From Actinomycetes bacterium (lineage in GTDB: Bacteria > Actinomycetota > Actinomycetes > Actinomycetales > Microbacteriaceae), in the NCBI GenBank assembly GCA_023436775.1, contig JAEZHW010000055.1:1-64000 (forward strand): a DNA stretch of 64,000 nucleotides, in the 5' to 3' direction. The position numbers and the translations under genes were made by a program. The notes below the pieces were generated by a model, which was not told the DNA's origin, did not search any database, and saw nothing but the letters and a program-made list of their open reading frames with translations. This document shows, piece by piece, positions 15,041-23,761 of this stretch (position 1 is the first letter of the stretch; every line of letters starts with the position of its first letter).

Positions 15041-16348
15041 CTATGGGGTGCTGTTCGCATCCGGAGCGGTTACTGCAGCGACGGTCTTCGTGGTGGTCGT
15101 ATAGGCGCTGCGCTTGACCGTGACCTTCACGGAGTAGGTGGCGCCCGAGGTGGCGGAGGCGGGCACGGTGTAGCTGCTCTTGGTGGCGCCGGAGATCTTC
15201 TTGCCGTTCTTGTACCACTGGTAGGTAATGGTGGAGGCGGTGGGGGTGAGATCGGCGCAGTTGACCGAGAGCGTTTCTCCTGGCAGCGGCAAGCCGCTGA
15301 TCGGCATTTCGCCGAACTGGAACGTACCGGCAGCAACCTTGGTCGACAGTTTCTTGGTCTTGCTGGCCGACTTGTAGCCGCTGAGGCTGCCGGTCACCTT
15401 GACGCTGATCTTCTTCTTGTGCGCCGAGGCCGGAATCTTCCACTGCTGTCCGGTTGCGCCCTTGACTGCCTTGCCGTTGACGTACCACTGGTACTTCAGC
15501 GTGGCGCCGTCCGTCCAGGTGCCTGGATCGGCGGTGAGCGTGGCGCCGACCTTTTTGCTGCCGATGATCTTCGGGGTGGTGCTCTTGATCGATGCCTTGG
15601 CAATGGAGCCGGTCTTCGAGGTGGAGTAGGCGCTGAAGGCCTGCTCATCCTTGAACGCCGTGATCCGCACATGGATCTTCTTGCCGGCATCGGCTCCGGT
15701 GAGCTTGTAGGTACTTGCAGTGGCGTCGGCAATGGCGACCCCGTTGCGGTACCACTGGTAGCGATAAATGCCGTTACTCGGCCAGAGCGCCTTGCCTCGC
15801 TGTGCGGTCAGGGTCGCGCCGACCTTCTTGGTGCCGCTGATGCTGGGCTTCGGGTACTTGCCCAGGACCATTGACACATAGACGTTTCCCGCGCAGGTGC
15901 CGCTGTCGGCCGTTGCGATGCCAATACCGATGTTGGTGTAGTCGCCGACCAGGTTCTTCCGGTGCCCCTCGGAGCCGATCCAGGCCTGGACGGACATGGC
16001 GGCGACGGACTCGTGACTGCCGCCGCCACTGCGCAGCAGGTTCTCACCGATCCTGCTCCAGTGGCTGGGGACCTGCGATCGCAACTTCAGGTTGTGCTCC
16101 CATTTGCAGGTGTCGGCCAGGTGCTGGGCATACTTGGCGGCGACCGAGTCCAGTTGCTCGGCTCGCACCAGGGAAGCTTTGCCCTTGGTCGCGCGGTAGG
16201 CGTTGGTGTCGCTAATGATGGTTGCCACTGGATCGTTCGTGGCTGCGGGCTCGCTGGCCTGCGTTGCGGTGCTTGGCAGCGCGACGAGGGCGGCCGCCAC
16301 AAGTACGGTCGTCAGGGTTCGCGCTGTCACAGTTCGGGTCTGTGACAT
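15041..16348 (-). CDS. Secreted CAP/SCP-domain protein with Ig-like repeats
   Basis: The 435-aa protein has a signal peptide (basic start, hydrophobic core, cleavage near ATQA-SEP around residue 31). A CAP domain follows (about 40-165) with NAYRA, GENLL and GHRKNL motifs. Three Ig-like modules come next, recognised by YQWYRNG, YQWYVNG and YQWYKNG with DAGKK or SGAT-type loops. CAP proteins are secreted and often bind lipids or cell-wall components; the bacterial activity is not settled. The modules are also present in the secreted protein at 28979. The gene is convergent with trpB2 and preceded by a 357-bp gene-free region. Confidence 0.88.
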   Translation of the reverse strand: MSQTRTVTARTLTTVLVAAALVALPSTATQASEPAATNDPVATIISDTNAYRATKGKASLVRAEQLDSVAAKYAQHLADTCKWEHNLKLRSQVPSHWSRIGENLLRSGGGSHESVAAMSVQAWIGSEGHRKNLVGDYTNIGIGIATADSGTCAGNVYVSMVLGKYPKPSISGTKKVGATLTAQRGKALWPSNGIYRYQWYRNGVAIADATASTYKLTGADAGKKIHVRITAFKDEQAFSAYSTSKTGSIAKASIKSTTPKIIGSKKVGATLTADPGTWTDGATLKYQWYVNGKAVKGATGQQWKIPASAHKKKISVKVTGSLSGYKSASKTKKLSTKVAAGTFQFGEMPISGLPLPGETLSVNCADLTPTASTITYQWYKNGKKISGATKSSYTVPASATSGATYSVKVTVKRSAYTTTTKTVAAVTAPDANSTP

Positions 16349-16705
16349 TGCTGTCGTTTGCCTCTCGGGTTGAAGCGTTTCATTGAGTATGCGCGGTCAT
16401 GCGAGCGCTCTCAACACCGAATTGCATTCAATTTCGAACGCCGGTGGGAAAACTCCTGAATTCCCAGGCCAATTCGTTGTTTCCGGAGCAAAAATGAGAG
16501 TGTTCTTCGGATTGCTAGTCTGAAAACTGCCTGGCAAGGGCCCAAGCCTTGTCAGGCAATGCTCTCGCTCTCACGGGAACTCCGTGGGAGCTCAGCGCGC
16601 TCAGTGGCTGCGTGCGCGCGGTCAGACAGCGATTTTGGCAGCAAATGCCGAAAATGCTGCGACGGGAGATCGCAGGACCACGGCGGCCGCCCCGGGAGAT
16701 GCCTG
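16349..16705. other. 357-bp gene-free region
   Basis: It holds the AT-richer upstream region of the CAP gene (about 16380-16520 on the minus strand) and the hairpin at 16528-16558. No reading frame with a plausible start and codon use was found, and no clear promoter box can be fixed. Confidence 0.5.
16528..16558 (-). terminator. Hairpin terminator of the marR-like gene
   Basis: Arms TGCCTGACAAGG and CCTTGCCAGGCA (read on the minus strand) pair over 12 bp with one G-T pair and a 7-base loop, and are followed by AGTTTTC. It lies about 150 nt after the MarR stop codon. Confidence 0.6.
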
Positions 16706-17305
16706 TTATTCCGGGGAAGATCCGTCAGTTCCGGGATTGGATCCAGGCTGTCGGATGCTCGCCAGCATGTCCTCGGCCGTCTGGGTGATGAATCGAATCA
16801 CGACTTCGCGCTCATCCGGGGCCAGCGCGACCGCTGCCGGAATGCGGGCAGCCTGAATGCGCCCCATGCTGGACATGGCGGCTGCATGGGTCTGGGCGCT
16901 GACTGAGAGTACGAGCGCTCGACGATCGGTGGGATGTGGTTGGCGATGCAGATGGCCGCCGGCCTCGAGCCGATCCAAGAGCTTGGTCGTGGATGCGGTC
17001 GTAATGCGCAGGAACTCGGCCAGTCGACGTGGGCTGACCGTTTCGCCGGCGTTATTGCGAGCGATGATGAACTGCAATGCACGCATGTCAGTCTCGTTCA
17101 GCTGCATATAGGCCCGGCTCGATTCCATCACGAGGCGCTCAACGTCTCGCAGTCGCGCCATGGAATTGAAGAGTCGATCCATTTGCTGCAAGTCCTCAGC
17201 AGAGAGCTGGGACCGGTCAAACAGCTGCTGTCCGGGATCGTTCTGAGCAAGGCCGAACTCACCGCTGCGCATTTTGGCAGCAAGGTCGTACTGTTCGAGC
17301 CCCAT
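16706..17305 (-). CDS. MarR family transcriptional regulator
   Basis: The 199-aa protein has a MarR winged-helix domain near residues 80-150, with the recognition helix region RRLAEFLRITTASTTKLLDRL (helix positions about 95-115) and a wing with HPTDRRALVLSVS. About 60 N-terminal residues precede the domain. ATG 17305 is chosen because TAACGT lies 8 nt upstream; the in-frame GTG at 17323 would lie before that box. It is divergent from an MMPL transporter gene, and a palindrome lies in the transporter promoter, so local repression of the transporter is likely. The ligand is unknown. Confidence 0.87.
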   Translation of the reverse strand: MGLEQYDLAAKMRSGEFGLAQNDPGQQLFDRSQLSAEDLQQMDRLFNSMARLRDVERLVMESSRAYMQLNETDMRALQFIIARNNAGETVSPRRLAEFLRITTASTTKLLDRLEAGGHLHRQPHPTDRRALVLSVSAQTHAAAMSSMGRIQAARIPAAVALAPDEREVVIRFITQTAEDMLASIRQPGSNPGTDGSSPE

Positions 17306-17331
17306 GAATCCAAACGTTACCACGCAGCAAC

Positions 17332-17361
17332 TTGCACGCCAAGTTATTTGTTAGCTAAACT
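17332..17361 (+). promoter_or_regulatory. MMPL promoter with overlapping palindrome
   Basis: TTGCAC (17332-17337) and TAAACT (17356-17361) are 18 bp apart. The perfect palindrome TTAGCTAA (17351-17358) overlaps the -10 box and is a good candidate MarR operator. Confidence 0.55.
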
Positions 17362-17389
17362 AGCGAATGTTGGATGCGAAAGGACGCAA

Positions 17390-19501
17390 ATGCGTAAGTT
17401 CTTGGGCACCCTCGTCGCGCTGGCGATCGCAGGGGTGTGGATGGCGGCAGCCGCTATTGGTGGGCCGTACTTCGGCAAGGTCGAAGAGGTCTCGTCAAAT
17501 GACCAGTCGGTGTACTTGCCTGCCAGTGCGGAGGCAACCCAGGTGCGTGACGAACTCACGGACTTCCTCGGTGACAACACGATCCCAGCGATTGTGATTG
17601 TGACCAGCGACACGGCACTCGAGCCGGACACCATTGCTAAATTGGCCAGCGTCATTGCCGAGGTGGGCACGATCGCCGGTGTGGAATCGGCCTCGCCGCC
17701 GATCCCGTCGGAGGACGGCAAGGCGGTCTCCGCATTCCTGTCGATTGATACCGACAGTTCCATCAAGGAAGTGGTCGGGGAGATGCGCGCGGAACTTGAT
17801 GCGCTCATCCCGGCCGGACTGAATTGGCATGTGACCGGTCCGGCAGGCTTCACCACCGACCTCGCTGCAGGGTTCGCCGGTATTGACGGTCTGCTGCTGA
17901 TTGTCGCGCTCAGCGCCGTCTTGATCATTCTGATCCTGGTCTACCGCTCCTTCTTGCTGCCGATCGCCGTGTTGCTCACCAGCGTCTCTGCCTTGTGTGC
18001 CGCACTGCTGACGGTGTGGTGGCTGGCCAAGGGGGAGATCCTGCTGCTGACTGGTCAGACCCAGGGCATTCTGTTCATCCTCGTGATCGGCGCGGCAACC
18101 GACTACGCGCTGCTGTACACGGCTCGGTTCTCGGAAGAGCTGCGTCGATTCGAGAGCGTTGGACAGGCGACGCGCGCCTCGATCAAGGGTTCGGTTGGCG
18201 CCATCTTGGCCAGCGGCGGCACCGTCGCTGCGGGCCTGCTCTGCCTGATGTTCTCGGACCTGGGATCGAACAGCTCGCTCGGTCCGGTTGCCGCGATCGG
18301 CATCGGCTTCGCCGTCCTCTCGGCACTGACCTTGCTGCCGGCACTGCTCAAACTCATGGGTCGCGCCGCCTACTGGCCGCGCAAGCCTCAGTTCGACGAT
18401 GAGTTCAACGAAGACAAGGTCGTCAATGAGGGCCTGTACGCCAAGATCGGTGCCTGGGTGGCGCGCCGCCCGCGTGCCATCTGGATTGGCTCCACGCTGA
18501 TCTTGCTGCTCGGCGCCGCATTCCTGCCGCAGTTGAAGGCGGACGGTGTGCCTTCCAGTGAATTCGTGATCGGAGCGTCCGATGCTCGCGACGGTCAGGC
18601 AGCGCTCTCGGAGCACTTCCCGGGCGGTTCCGGCACGCCAGTGTATGTGATCACGGACGAGGCGAAGCTGCAGTCGGTTGCTGACCGTCTGCTTGCCAAC
18701 GACGGCATCGACTCCGTGGCGGTGACCGCGAACGATGCTGCCTCGGGCACGCTGCAGGTCACGAGCGAAGGTATTCAGCAGGGTTGGGGTGCTCCCGCCG
18801 AACCGACGGTTCGCAACGGCGATGTCCTCCTGCAGGCCACCCTGGTTGCTGCCAGTGACTCGGTCGAAGCGCAGCAGACAGTGGTCGAACTGCGCGATGC
18901 CCTCGCAGGAGACGCCCTAGTGGGCGGCCAGACGGCAATTACCGTTGACACGAACACGGCAGCGATCCACGACCGCAACCTGATCATTCCGTTGGTGCTC
19001 GTGGTGATCCTGCTCATTCTGATTGTGCTGCTGCGATCCATCGTGGCCCCGCTGCTGCTGGTTGGTACCACGGTGCTGTCTTTTGCTGCAGTGATGGGCG
19101 TCTCGGCGCTGCTGTTCAACGGCGTGTTCGCGATGCCGGGGGCAGACCCGTCCGTGCCGCTGTACGGCTTCGTGTTCCTGGTCGCGCTCGGCGTGGACTA
19201 CAACATCTTCCTGATGACCCGAGTTCGGGAAGAGGCGGTCACCCATGGCACCAAGGCGGGGGTCCTGCGCGGACTGTCGCTGACCGGTGGCGTGATTACG
19301 GCCGCGGGTGTGGTGCTGGCAGCGACGTTCGCGGCGCTCTCCGTCATCCCGATCCTGTTCCTGCTGCAGTTGGCCTTCATCGTTGCCTTCGGTGTCCTGC
19401 TGGACACCTTGCTGGTGCGGACCCTGTTGGTGCCGGCGCTGTCGCTCGAGATTGGTCGAGCGGTGTGGTGGCCATCGAGACGGTCCAAGATCGACGCCTA
19501 G
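17390..19501 (+). CDS. MMPL/RND family membrane transporter
   Basis: The 703-aa protein has the duplicated RND/MMPL layout: one N-terminal helix, a large extracytoplasmic domain (about 30-170), five helices with GAATDYALLYTARFSEEL, then a second helix, second external domain (about 390-545) and five more helices with GVDYNIFLMTRVREE. The paired G-x-x-x-D-Y motifs are the proton-relay region of MMPL proteins. Family members export lipids, drugs or siderophores with proton motive force. ATG 17390 has AAAGGA 5 nt upstream. An apparent longer frame begins far upstream but runs antisense through the MarR gene. Divergent MarR control suggests a drug-efflux role. Confidence 0.92.
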   Translation: MRKFLGTLVALAIAGVWMAAAAIGGPYFGKVEEVSSNDQSVYLPASAEATQVRDELTDFLGDNTIPAIVIVTSDTALEPDTIAKLASVIAEVGTIAGVESASPPIPSEDGKAVSAFLSIDTDSSIKEVVGEMRAELDALIPAGLNWHVTGPAGFTTDLAAGFAGIDGLLLIVALSAVLIILILVYRSFLLPIAVLLTSVSALCAALLTVWWLAKGEILLLTGQTQGILFILVIGAATDYALLYTARFSEELRRFESVGQATRASIKGSVGAILASGGTVAAGLLCLMFSDLGSNSSLGPVAAIGIGFAVLSALTLLPALLKLMGRAAYWPRKPQFDDEFNEDKVVNEGLYAKIGAWVARRPRAIWIGSTLILLLGAAFLPQLKADGVPSSEFVIGASDARDGQAALSEHFPGGSGTPVYVITDEAKLQSVADRLLANDGIDSVAVTANDAASGTLQVTSEGIQQGWGAPAEPTVRNGDVLLQATLVAASDSVEAQQTVVELRDALAGDALVGGQTAITVDTNTAAIHDRNLIIPLVLVVILLILIVLLRSIVAPLLLVGTTVLSFAAVMGVSALLFNGVFAMPGADPSVPLYGFVFLVALGVDYNIFLMTRVREEAVTHGTKAGVLRGLSLTGGVITAAGVVLAATFAALSVIPILFLLQLAFIVAFGVLLDTLLVRTLLVPALSLEIGRAVWWPSRRSKIDA

Positions 19502-19567
19502 CGACCCCCACGCGCGGCCGCAGCCTGAATGGGCTGGGGCCGTTGCGCATTTCTGGGATGCACGTCG

Positions 19568-19573
19568 TACGCT
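19568..19573 (+). promoter_or_regulatory. -10 box of leaderless aldo/keto reductase gene
   Basis: TACGCT followed by exactly 6 nt and the ATG at 19580; no ribosome-binding site. Confidence 0.45.
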
Positions 19574-19579
19574 TGCTGA

Positions 19580-20437
19580 ATGAGTAACGAAGCACAGTTG
19601 CCAGATGTCCCCACCCGCGAGCTCAACGACGGCTCGCAGATTCCGGTGCTCGGATTCGGTACCTACCCCCTCATTGGCGAGCCGGGACGTGCGGCCGTAG
19701 TCTCGGCCGTTGAAGCCGGCTACCGACTGCTGGACTCGGCGGTCAACTACGAGAACGAAGGTGCCGTCGGCGCCGCGCTGCGCAGTACCGCGGTGCCCCG
19801 CGCGGAGTTGACCGTGCAGACCAAGCTGCCGGGACGTCACCACGAGACGGAACGGGCGCTGCGCAGCATTGAGGAAAGCCGGTTTCGCCTGGGCGTCGAC
19901 CAGATTGACGTAGTGCTGATCCACTGGCCCAACCCGATCACCGGCAAGTACATCGAGGCGTGGCGCGGTTTGGTGCAGGCGCAGCGCGAAGGCCTGGTGC
20001 GCACCATCGGCGTTTCGAACTTCAACGAACGCTTGCTGCGCGAGATCATCCAGGACACTGGCGTGGTGCCAGCCATCAACCAGATCGAGCTGCATCCGTG
20101 GTTCCCGCAGGAAGACATGCTGCAGGTGCACCAGGAACTCGGCATTGTCACGCAGGCGTGGAGCCCGCTCGGTAAGCGCAAGGCACCGTTCAACGAGGAG
20201 CCGGTCACCGCAGCGGCCGCGCGCCTCGGCGTGACCCCGGCCCAGGTCATCCTGCGCTGGCATCTGCAGCGCGGCGTGCTGGCGTTGCCGAAGTCGGCAA
20301 CCCCGGAGCGACAGGCGTCGAACATTGACGTATTCGGCTTCAGCCTGACCGACGAGGAAGTGGCAGCGATTACGGCGCTGGGTCGTCCCGATGGCCGCCT
20401 CTTCGACGGTGACCCCGAGGTGCACGAGGAGCAGTAG
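19580..20437 (+). CDS. Aldo/keto reductase (2,5-diketogluconate-reductase-like)
   Basis: The 285-aa protein has the AKR barrel motifs GFGTYPL, the catalytic D-Y-K-H set (GYRLLDSAVNYENE, QTKLPGRHH, LIHWPNP), GVSNF and the C-terminal nucleotide-binding LPKSATPERQASN. These enzymes reduce aldehydes and ketones with NADPH. The catalytic His lies in LIHW and the Tyr in NYENE. Its physiological substrate is unknown. The start is defined by a TACGCT box 6 nt upstream, and a strong terminator follows the gene. Confidence 0.92.
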   Translation: MSNEAQLPDVPTRELNDGSQIPVLGFGTYPLIGEPGRAAVVSAVEAGYRLLDSAVNYENEGAVGAALRSTAVPRAELTVQTKLPGRHHETERALRSIEESRFRLGVDQIDVVLIHWPNPITGKYIEAWRGLVQAQREGLVRTIGVSNFNERLLREIIQDTGVVPAINQIELHPWFPQEDMLQVHQELGIVTQAWSPLGKRKAPFNEEPVTAAAARLGVTPAQVILRWHLQRGVLALPKSATPERQASNIDVFGFSLTDEEVAAITALGRPDGRLFDGDPEVHEEQ

Positions 20438-20483
20438 CCCCGGCACCGCTGTACCCTCGAACGCTCCCAGATACGACGAAAGA

Positions 20484-20515
20484 CCCTCCCAGGTGAACCC
20501 GAATCCCTGGGAGGG
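20484..20515 (+). terminator. Terminator after aldo/keto reductase
   Basis: A perfect 10-bp inverted repeat, CCCTCCCAGG and CCTGGGAGGG, with a 12-base loop, extended outward by GACGA/TCGTC with mismatches. It is followed by TCTTG. Confidence 0.75.
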
Positions 20516-20523
20516 CCTCGTCT

Positions 20524-20718
20524 TGATCCTAAATATAGCAATTGTCTGGCGACATCGTCGCGGAGCCGTCAACTTTTGCATTCTGTGACAATATTCGGGG
20601 GTTTTCTCCCAGCGTCGATGTTCGTACCCCGCCGAATCGGCCCGCGGTAGCAGACAGGTACGTGAGCCGCGGGCTGCCCTGTGCCGCGCGGTGACCGCCG
20701 TCGGTGCGCACGCACCAG
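20524..20718. other. Gene-free region with inverted repeats
   Basis: It holds ATTGTCTGGC (20541-20550), which recurs at 28896, a GGGGGTTTTCTCCC tract near 20597-20610, an 8-bp inverted repeat GCCCGCGG/CCGCGGGC (20640-20674), and GGTGCGCACGCACC (20703-20716) directly after the CBS gene stop. The last two could end transcription of the CBS gene. No coding frame is supported. Confidence 0.45.
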
Positions 20719-21453
20719 TTAGACGACGCCGAGCGCCTCGAGCAAGGCCGGCAGGTCGGCAGTAGTGCAAATGGCCAGTGGCGCCTGCTCGGCCTTGCCA
20801 TGTTCGGTAACCACAATCGCTGCCGGCGGGTGGCCTTCTTGGCCAGCGAGCATGCGCACTGCCTCGGCTGCGGTGGTGCCGCGGGGACGGACTACGACCC
20901 GGTCGCGGCGTTCCGCGTGCTGGAGCACATCGCGTACTGTTGCTGCCTCCGCAACGCCGTTATTGACCGTGAATTCTTCGGCGAGCCAGCGGGCGACCGC
21001 ATTGGTGGTGATCAGTCCCAGCCCACCATCCTGCAACCGCACCGGGGCCTGGGAGTACCGGTGTTCGCGCAGGAGCTGCAGGAAACTCTCCAGCGGGTCG
21101 GAGTCCTTGACCGCACGAATTTTCTGCTGACCCATCACGTGCAGGATCGTCGGCGGCGACTCGATCAGGTCGGCCTGCTGCTCTAACCAGGCGACGATGT
21201 CCTCGCGTGGGTCGGCGATCGGCTCTCCATCAAAGTACGAGGAGTGCACGATCGAGTTCCGGAGCCGGGCAATGGCCTTGAGTTCGGCGCGTTGCGGTTC
21301 ACTCAACTTCTTGGATTCCCGCACGAGCTGCGAGAAATCGCGGAAGCGGTCGGAATCCCCGGCCTCGTCGGCGAGGTGGTTCTCAATGCGAGCGAAGGCG
21401 TCAAGGAACCGGCGAGCCCGGTCCGCGGTCCCCGAATTACCGCTGGTCTGCAT
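20719..21453 (-). CDS. CBS-domain-like protein with N-terminal helical domain
   Basis: The 244-aa protein has an N-terminal helical region (about 1-90) with a RNSIVHS segment like those of HEPN-type or MAE-28990-type helical domains. The rest looks like a pair of CBS-type modules: SFLQLLREHRYSQAPVRLQDGGLGLIT and a later AAIVVTEHGK...ICTTADL segment (positions about 120-240). CBS pairs usually bind adenine nucleotides. The role is unknown. The gene is tail-to-tail with the aldo/keto reductase and stands alone on its strand. Confidence 0.65.
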   Translation of the reverse strand: MQTSGNSGTADRARRFLDAFARIENHLADEAGDSDRFRDFSQLVRESKKLSEPQRAELKAIARLRNSIVHSSYFDGEPIADPREDIVAWLEQQADLIESPPTILHVMGQQKIRAVKDSDPLESFLQLLREHRYSQAPVRLQDGGLGLITTNAVARWLAEEFTVNNGVAEAATVRDVLQHAERRDRVVVRPRGTTAAEAVRMLAGQEGHPPAAIVVTEHGKAEQAPLAICTTADLPALLEALGVV

Positions 21454-21530
21454 GGCTCAACTCTGCCACAGGTGCGCGGCCAGGCGGCTACCATCGAAGG
21501 TGGGGGCTACCGACGGAGAGGACGAGCGCC

Positions 21531-21677
21531 ATGGTCAACGATCCAGAACTCGCGGAGATGGCCCAACGCCGGGCTCGTCGGAACCGGCGGATCTCGCTGG
21601 TGGCCATTGCTGCGCTCGTGCTGTCCACCTTCGGCACCGGCTTGGTACTGTTCGTGAACCAATTCTTGGCAGGCTGA
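21531..21677 (+). CDS. 48-aa single-pass membrane protein
   Basis: The frame encodes a 48-aa peptide with a charged N-terminus (residues 1-20, several Arg) and one hydrophobic helix (about 22-42). GGAGAGGA lies about 8 nt upstream of the ATG, and the stop is 1 nt before the next gene's ATG, so the two are very likely co-transcribed. No family is recognised. Confidence 0.6.
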   Translation: MVNDPELAEMAQRRARRNRRISLVAIAALVLSTFGTGLVLFVNQFLAG

Positions 21678-21678
21678 C

Positions 21679-22665
21679 ATGCTATATCGCGAAATTGCTC
21701 GACTGCACCGTACCGTGTCGGTGCTGGGTCTCGGCACGTGGCAGCTCGGTGCCGACTGGGGTGATGTGTCCGAGTCGGATGCCCTACAGACGCTCGAGGC
21801 CGCCTGGGACGCTGGCGTGACCTTCTTTGATACCGCCGACGTCTACGGGGATGGCCGCAGCGAGCGGATCTTGAGTCAGTTCCGCCTCCGCCACCCCGAG
21901 GCGATGATCGCCACCAAGATGGGGCGACGGGCCGAGCAGCGGCCCGAGAACTATACGCCGGAAGCCTTCCGTGCCTGGACCGAACGATCTCGGCAGAACC
22001 TGGGGATGGACACCCTTGACCTGGTGCAGTTGCACTGCCCGCCCAGCGAGGTCATTGCCTCGGACGCAGTCTTTGACGCGCTCGACAACCTGGTGGCCGA
22101 CGGGGCGATTCGTGCTTACGGGGTGAGCGTGGAAACGTCTGCGCAGGCGCTTTCCGCGATCGCGCGTCCAGGGGTGGCCACCATTCAGATCATCATCAAC
22201 GCGTTCCGTCGCAAGCCCCTCGACGAGGTCCTGCCGGCCGCAGCGGCCTCTGGTGTCGGTATTATCGCGCGCGTGCCGTTGGCCTCCGGCCTGCTCTCGG
22301 GTCGCTACGACCTGTCCACCACCTTCTCGGCCGATGACCACCGCCATTACAACCGACACGGTGAAGCGTTCGACGTGGGGGAGACCTTCTCGGGCGTGGA
22401 CTACGCCGAGGGCGTGGCGGCAGCACAGGAGTTCGCGGCCCTCGCTGCGGCTGAGGCGCCTGGGTTTACTACCGCACAGGTTGCCTTGGCGTGGCTCTGG
22501 CAACAGCCAGGGGTCAGCACGGTGATTCCGGGCGCGCGCAGCCCAGAGCAAGCCCGACAGAATGCCGCTGCTGCCGACGTGCCGACCCTCTCGGCATCGT
22601 TCCTGGCCGAGGTTGCAGCGCTCTACGACCGTCGCTTCCGCGCCAGTATCCACGAGCGCTGGTAA
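21679..22665 (+). CDS. Aldo/keto reductase (YghZ/AKR-like)
   Basis: The 328-aa protein is an AKR barrel with LGLGTWQLG, FFDTADVYGDGRSE containing the catalytic Tyr, ATKMGRR with the Lys, VQLHCPP with the His, and the C-terminal TVIPGARSPEQARQN cofactor loop. It belongs to the longer aldo/keto reductases rather than the type at 19580. Substrate is unknown. It follows the 48-aa membrane protein by 1 nt and is convergent with the LOG gene. Confidence 0.92.
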   Translation: MLYREIARLHRTVSVLGLGTWQLGADWGDVSESDALQTLEAAWDAGVTFFDTADVYGDGRSERILSQFRLRHPEAMIATKMGRRAEQRPENYTPEAFRAWTERSRQNLGMDTLDLVQLHCPPSEVIASDAVFDALDNLVADGAIRAYGVSVETSAQALSAIARPGVATIQIIINAFRRKPLDEVLPAAAASGVGIIARVPLASGLLSGRYDLSTTFSADDHRHYNRHGEAFDVGETFSGVDYAEGVAAAQEFAALAAAEAPGFTTAQVALAWLWQQPGVSTVIPGARSPEQARQNAAAADVPTLSASFLAEVAALYDRRFRASIHERW

Positions 22666-22716
22666 CACCCAGAACCGGAGCGGGTGGCGCAGGCCGCTAG
22701 CCCGGTGCCTCGCGGA

Positions 22717-23445
22717 CTAGTGGGCGGCCGCGGACGCGTCCGGGGTGATGCGCTTACGGAACAGTGGCAGATCGGACATCCGCGCAGACTGCCGCTTATT
22801 GCACTCCACGATCAGGTCAACGGCCTCCGCAATGTCGTCGGTGAGCAGGAACCGGTTGACGTCCTCCGGCGAAATGTACCCATCGCTGATCAAGCGATCC
22901 ACGATCCAGCGGTGCAGGTCACCCCAGAACTCGGTACCGAGCAGAATGACCGGGAACTCGCGGACCTTGCCGGTTTGCACCAGCGTCAGGGTCTCAAAGA
23001 GCTCATCCATGGTGCCGAATCCGCCGGGCAGCGCAACAAAGGCACAGGCGTAGCGCACCAACATGAGCTTGCGCACGAAGAAGTGCTCAAAGTTCACCGA
23101 CAGGGTCAGGTGTGGGTTCAGATTCTGCTCGTGGGGGAGGTCGATGCCGAGACCGATGGAGGCGCCACCGGCCAGGCGAGCTCCCTCGTTGGCTGCGGAC
23201 ATCAGCCCAGGGCCGCCACCGGTGATCACCGGGAACCCCGCGTTCGCGATCGCGTACCCGGTGTCGACGCCCAACTGATACAGCGGCGTGCCAGGCTTCA
23301 CCCGTGCCGAACCAAAGACCGTGACGCCGGGCGGCACATTCCGAAGTTGGTCGAAGGCGGTCACAAACTCGTCCCGGATGGAATCACTCCATGCGCGGTC
23401 CTCAGCGCTCGAGATTGATCCGAGCAGCAGTTCTTCTTCTAGCAC
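22717..23445 (-). CDS. LOG family protein (TIGR00730-like Rossmann fold)
   Basis: The 242-aa protein has VFGSARV near residue 43, TGGGPGLMSAANEGA near 74 and PGGFGTMDE near 141, the PGGxGTxxE signature of LOG proteins. LOG enzymes release free cytokinin-type bases from nucleotides by phosphoribohydrolase activity; bacterial members probably act on nucleoside monophosphates. The GTG start has GGAG 8 nt upstream inside the preceding gene, which ends 3 nt before it, so the two are coupled. Confidence 0.92.
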   Translation of the reverse strand: MLEEELLLGSISSAEDRAWSDSIRDEFVTAFDQLRNVPPGVTVFGSARVKPGTPLYQLGVDTGYAIANAGFPVITGGGPGLMSAANEGARLAGGASIGLGIDLPHEQNLNPHLTLSVNFEHFFVRKLMLVRYACAFVALPGGFGTMDELFETLTLVQTGKVREFPVILLGTEFWGDLHRWIVDRLISDGYISPEDVNRFLLTDDIAEAVDLIVECNKRQSARMSDLPLFRKRITPDASAAAH

Positions 23446-23448
23446 TCG

Positions 23449-23742
23449 TTATGCTCCGTGGCCAGCCCGCAGCGCAGCGTGCTCGGGGTGACGATCAAAC
23501 CATTCGGCGACATACCAGCACATCGGCACCACCTTCAGGCCGCGAGCCGCAGCGTCGGCGACGGCGAAGCTGGTCAGCGTATCGGCGTGACCGGCGCCTC
23601 GGTGTGAGGGAAGCGTGAAGGTTCGGGTGAAGCTGGTGGTGTCGCCCGCCTCGCGGTAGTCGATGACGCTCACGATCTGGTCGCCAAGCCGCAGGGTATA
23701 GCGGTTGGCATCTGGTTCGTGACTCAACACCGGTTCGGACAT
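23449..23742 (-). CDS. GCN5-related acetyltransferase, short YidJ/NATD1 type
   Basis: The 97-aa protein matches the short GNAT domain of the YidJ/NATD1 group (PF14542), with FTRTFTLPSHRGAGHADTL and VPMCWYVAEWFDRHPE. The conserved Cys lies in the PMCWY segment. The function is not established. The ATG has a TAGGCT box exactly 6 nt upstream and no ribosome-binding site. It is divergent from a second acetyltransferase-like gene and co-directional with the LOG gene. Confidence 0.88.
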   Translation of the reverse strand: MSEPVLSHEPDANRYTLRLGDQIVSVIDYREAGDTTSFTRTFTLPSHRGAGHADTLTSFAVADAAARGLKVVPMCWYVAEWFDRHPEHAALRAGHGA

Positions 23743-23747
23743 ACCGC

Positions 23748-23754
23748 TAGCCTA
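23748..23754. promoter_or_regulatory. Overlapping divergent -10 boxes
   Basis: TAGGCT on the minus strand (23749-23754) lies 6 nt before the ATG at 23742, and TAGCCT on the plus strand (23748-23753) lies 8 nt before the GTG at 23762. The two boxes share five base pairs, so RNA polymerase can occupy only one at a time. Confidence 0.45.
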
Positions 23755-23761
23755 GCCCGGC

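Noticed and set aside
16934..17389. N-terminal extension of the MMPL gene
   Set aside because: It runs antisense through the MarR gene; ATG 17390 has a good ribosome-binding site and promoter.
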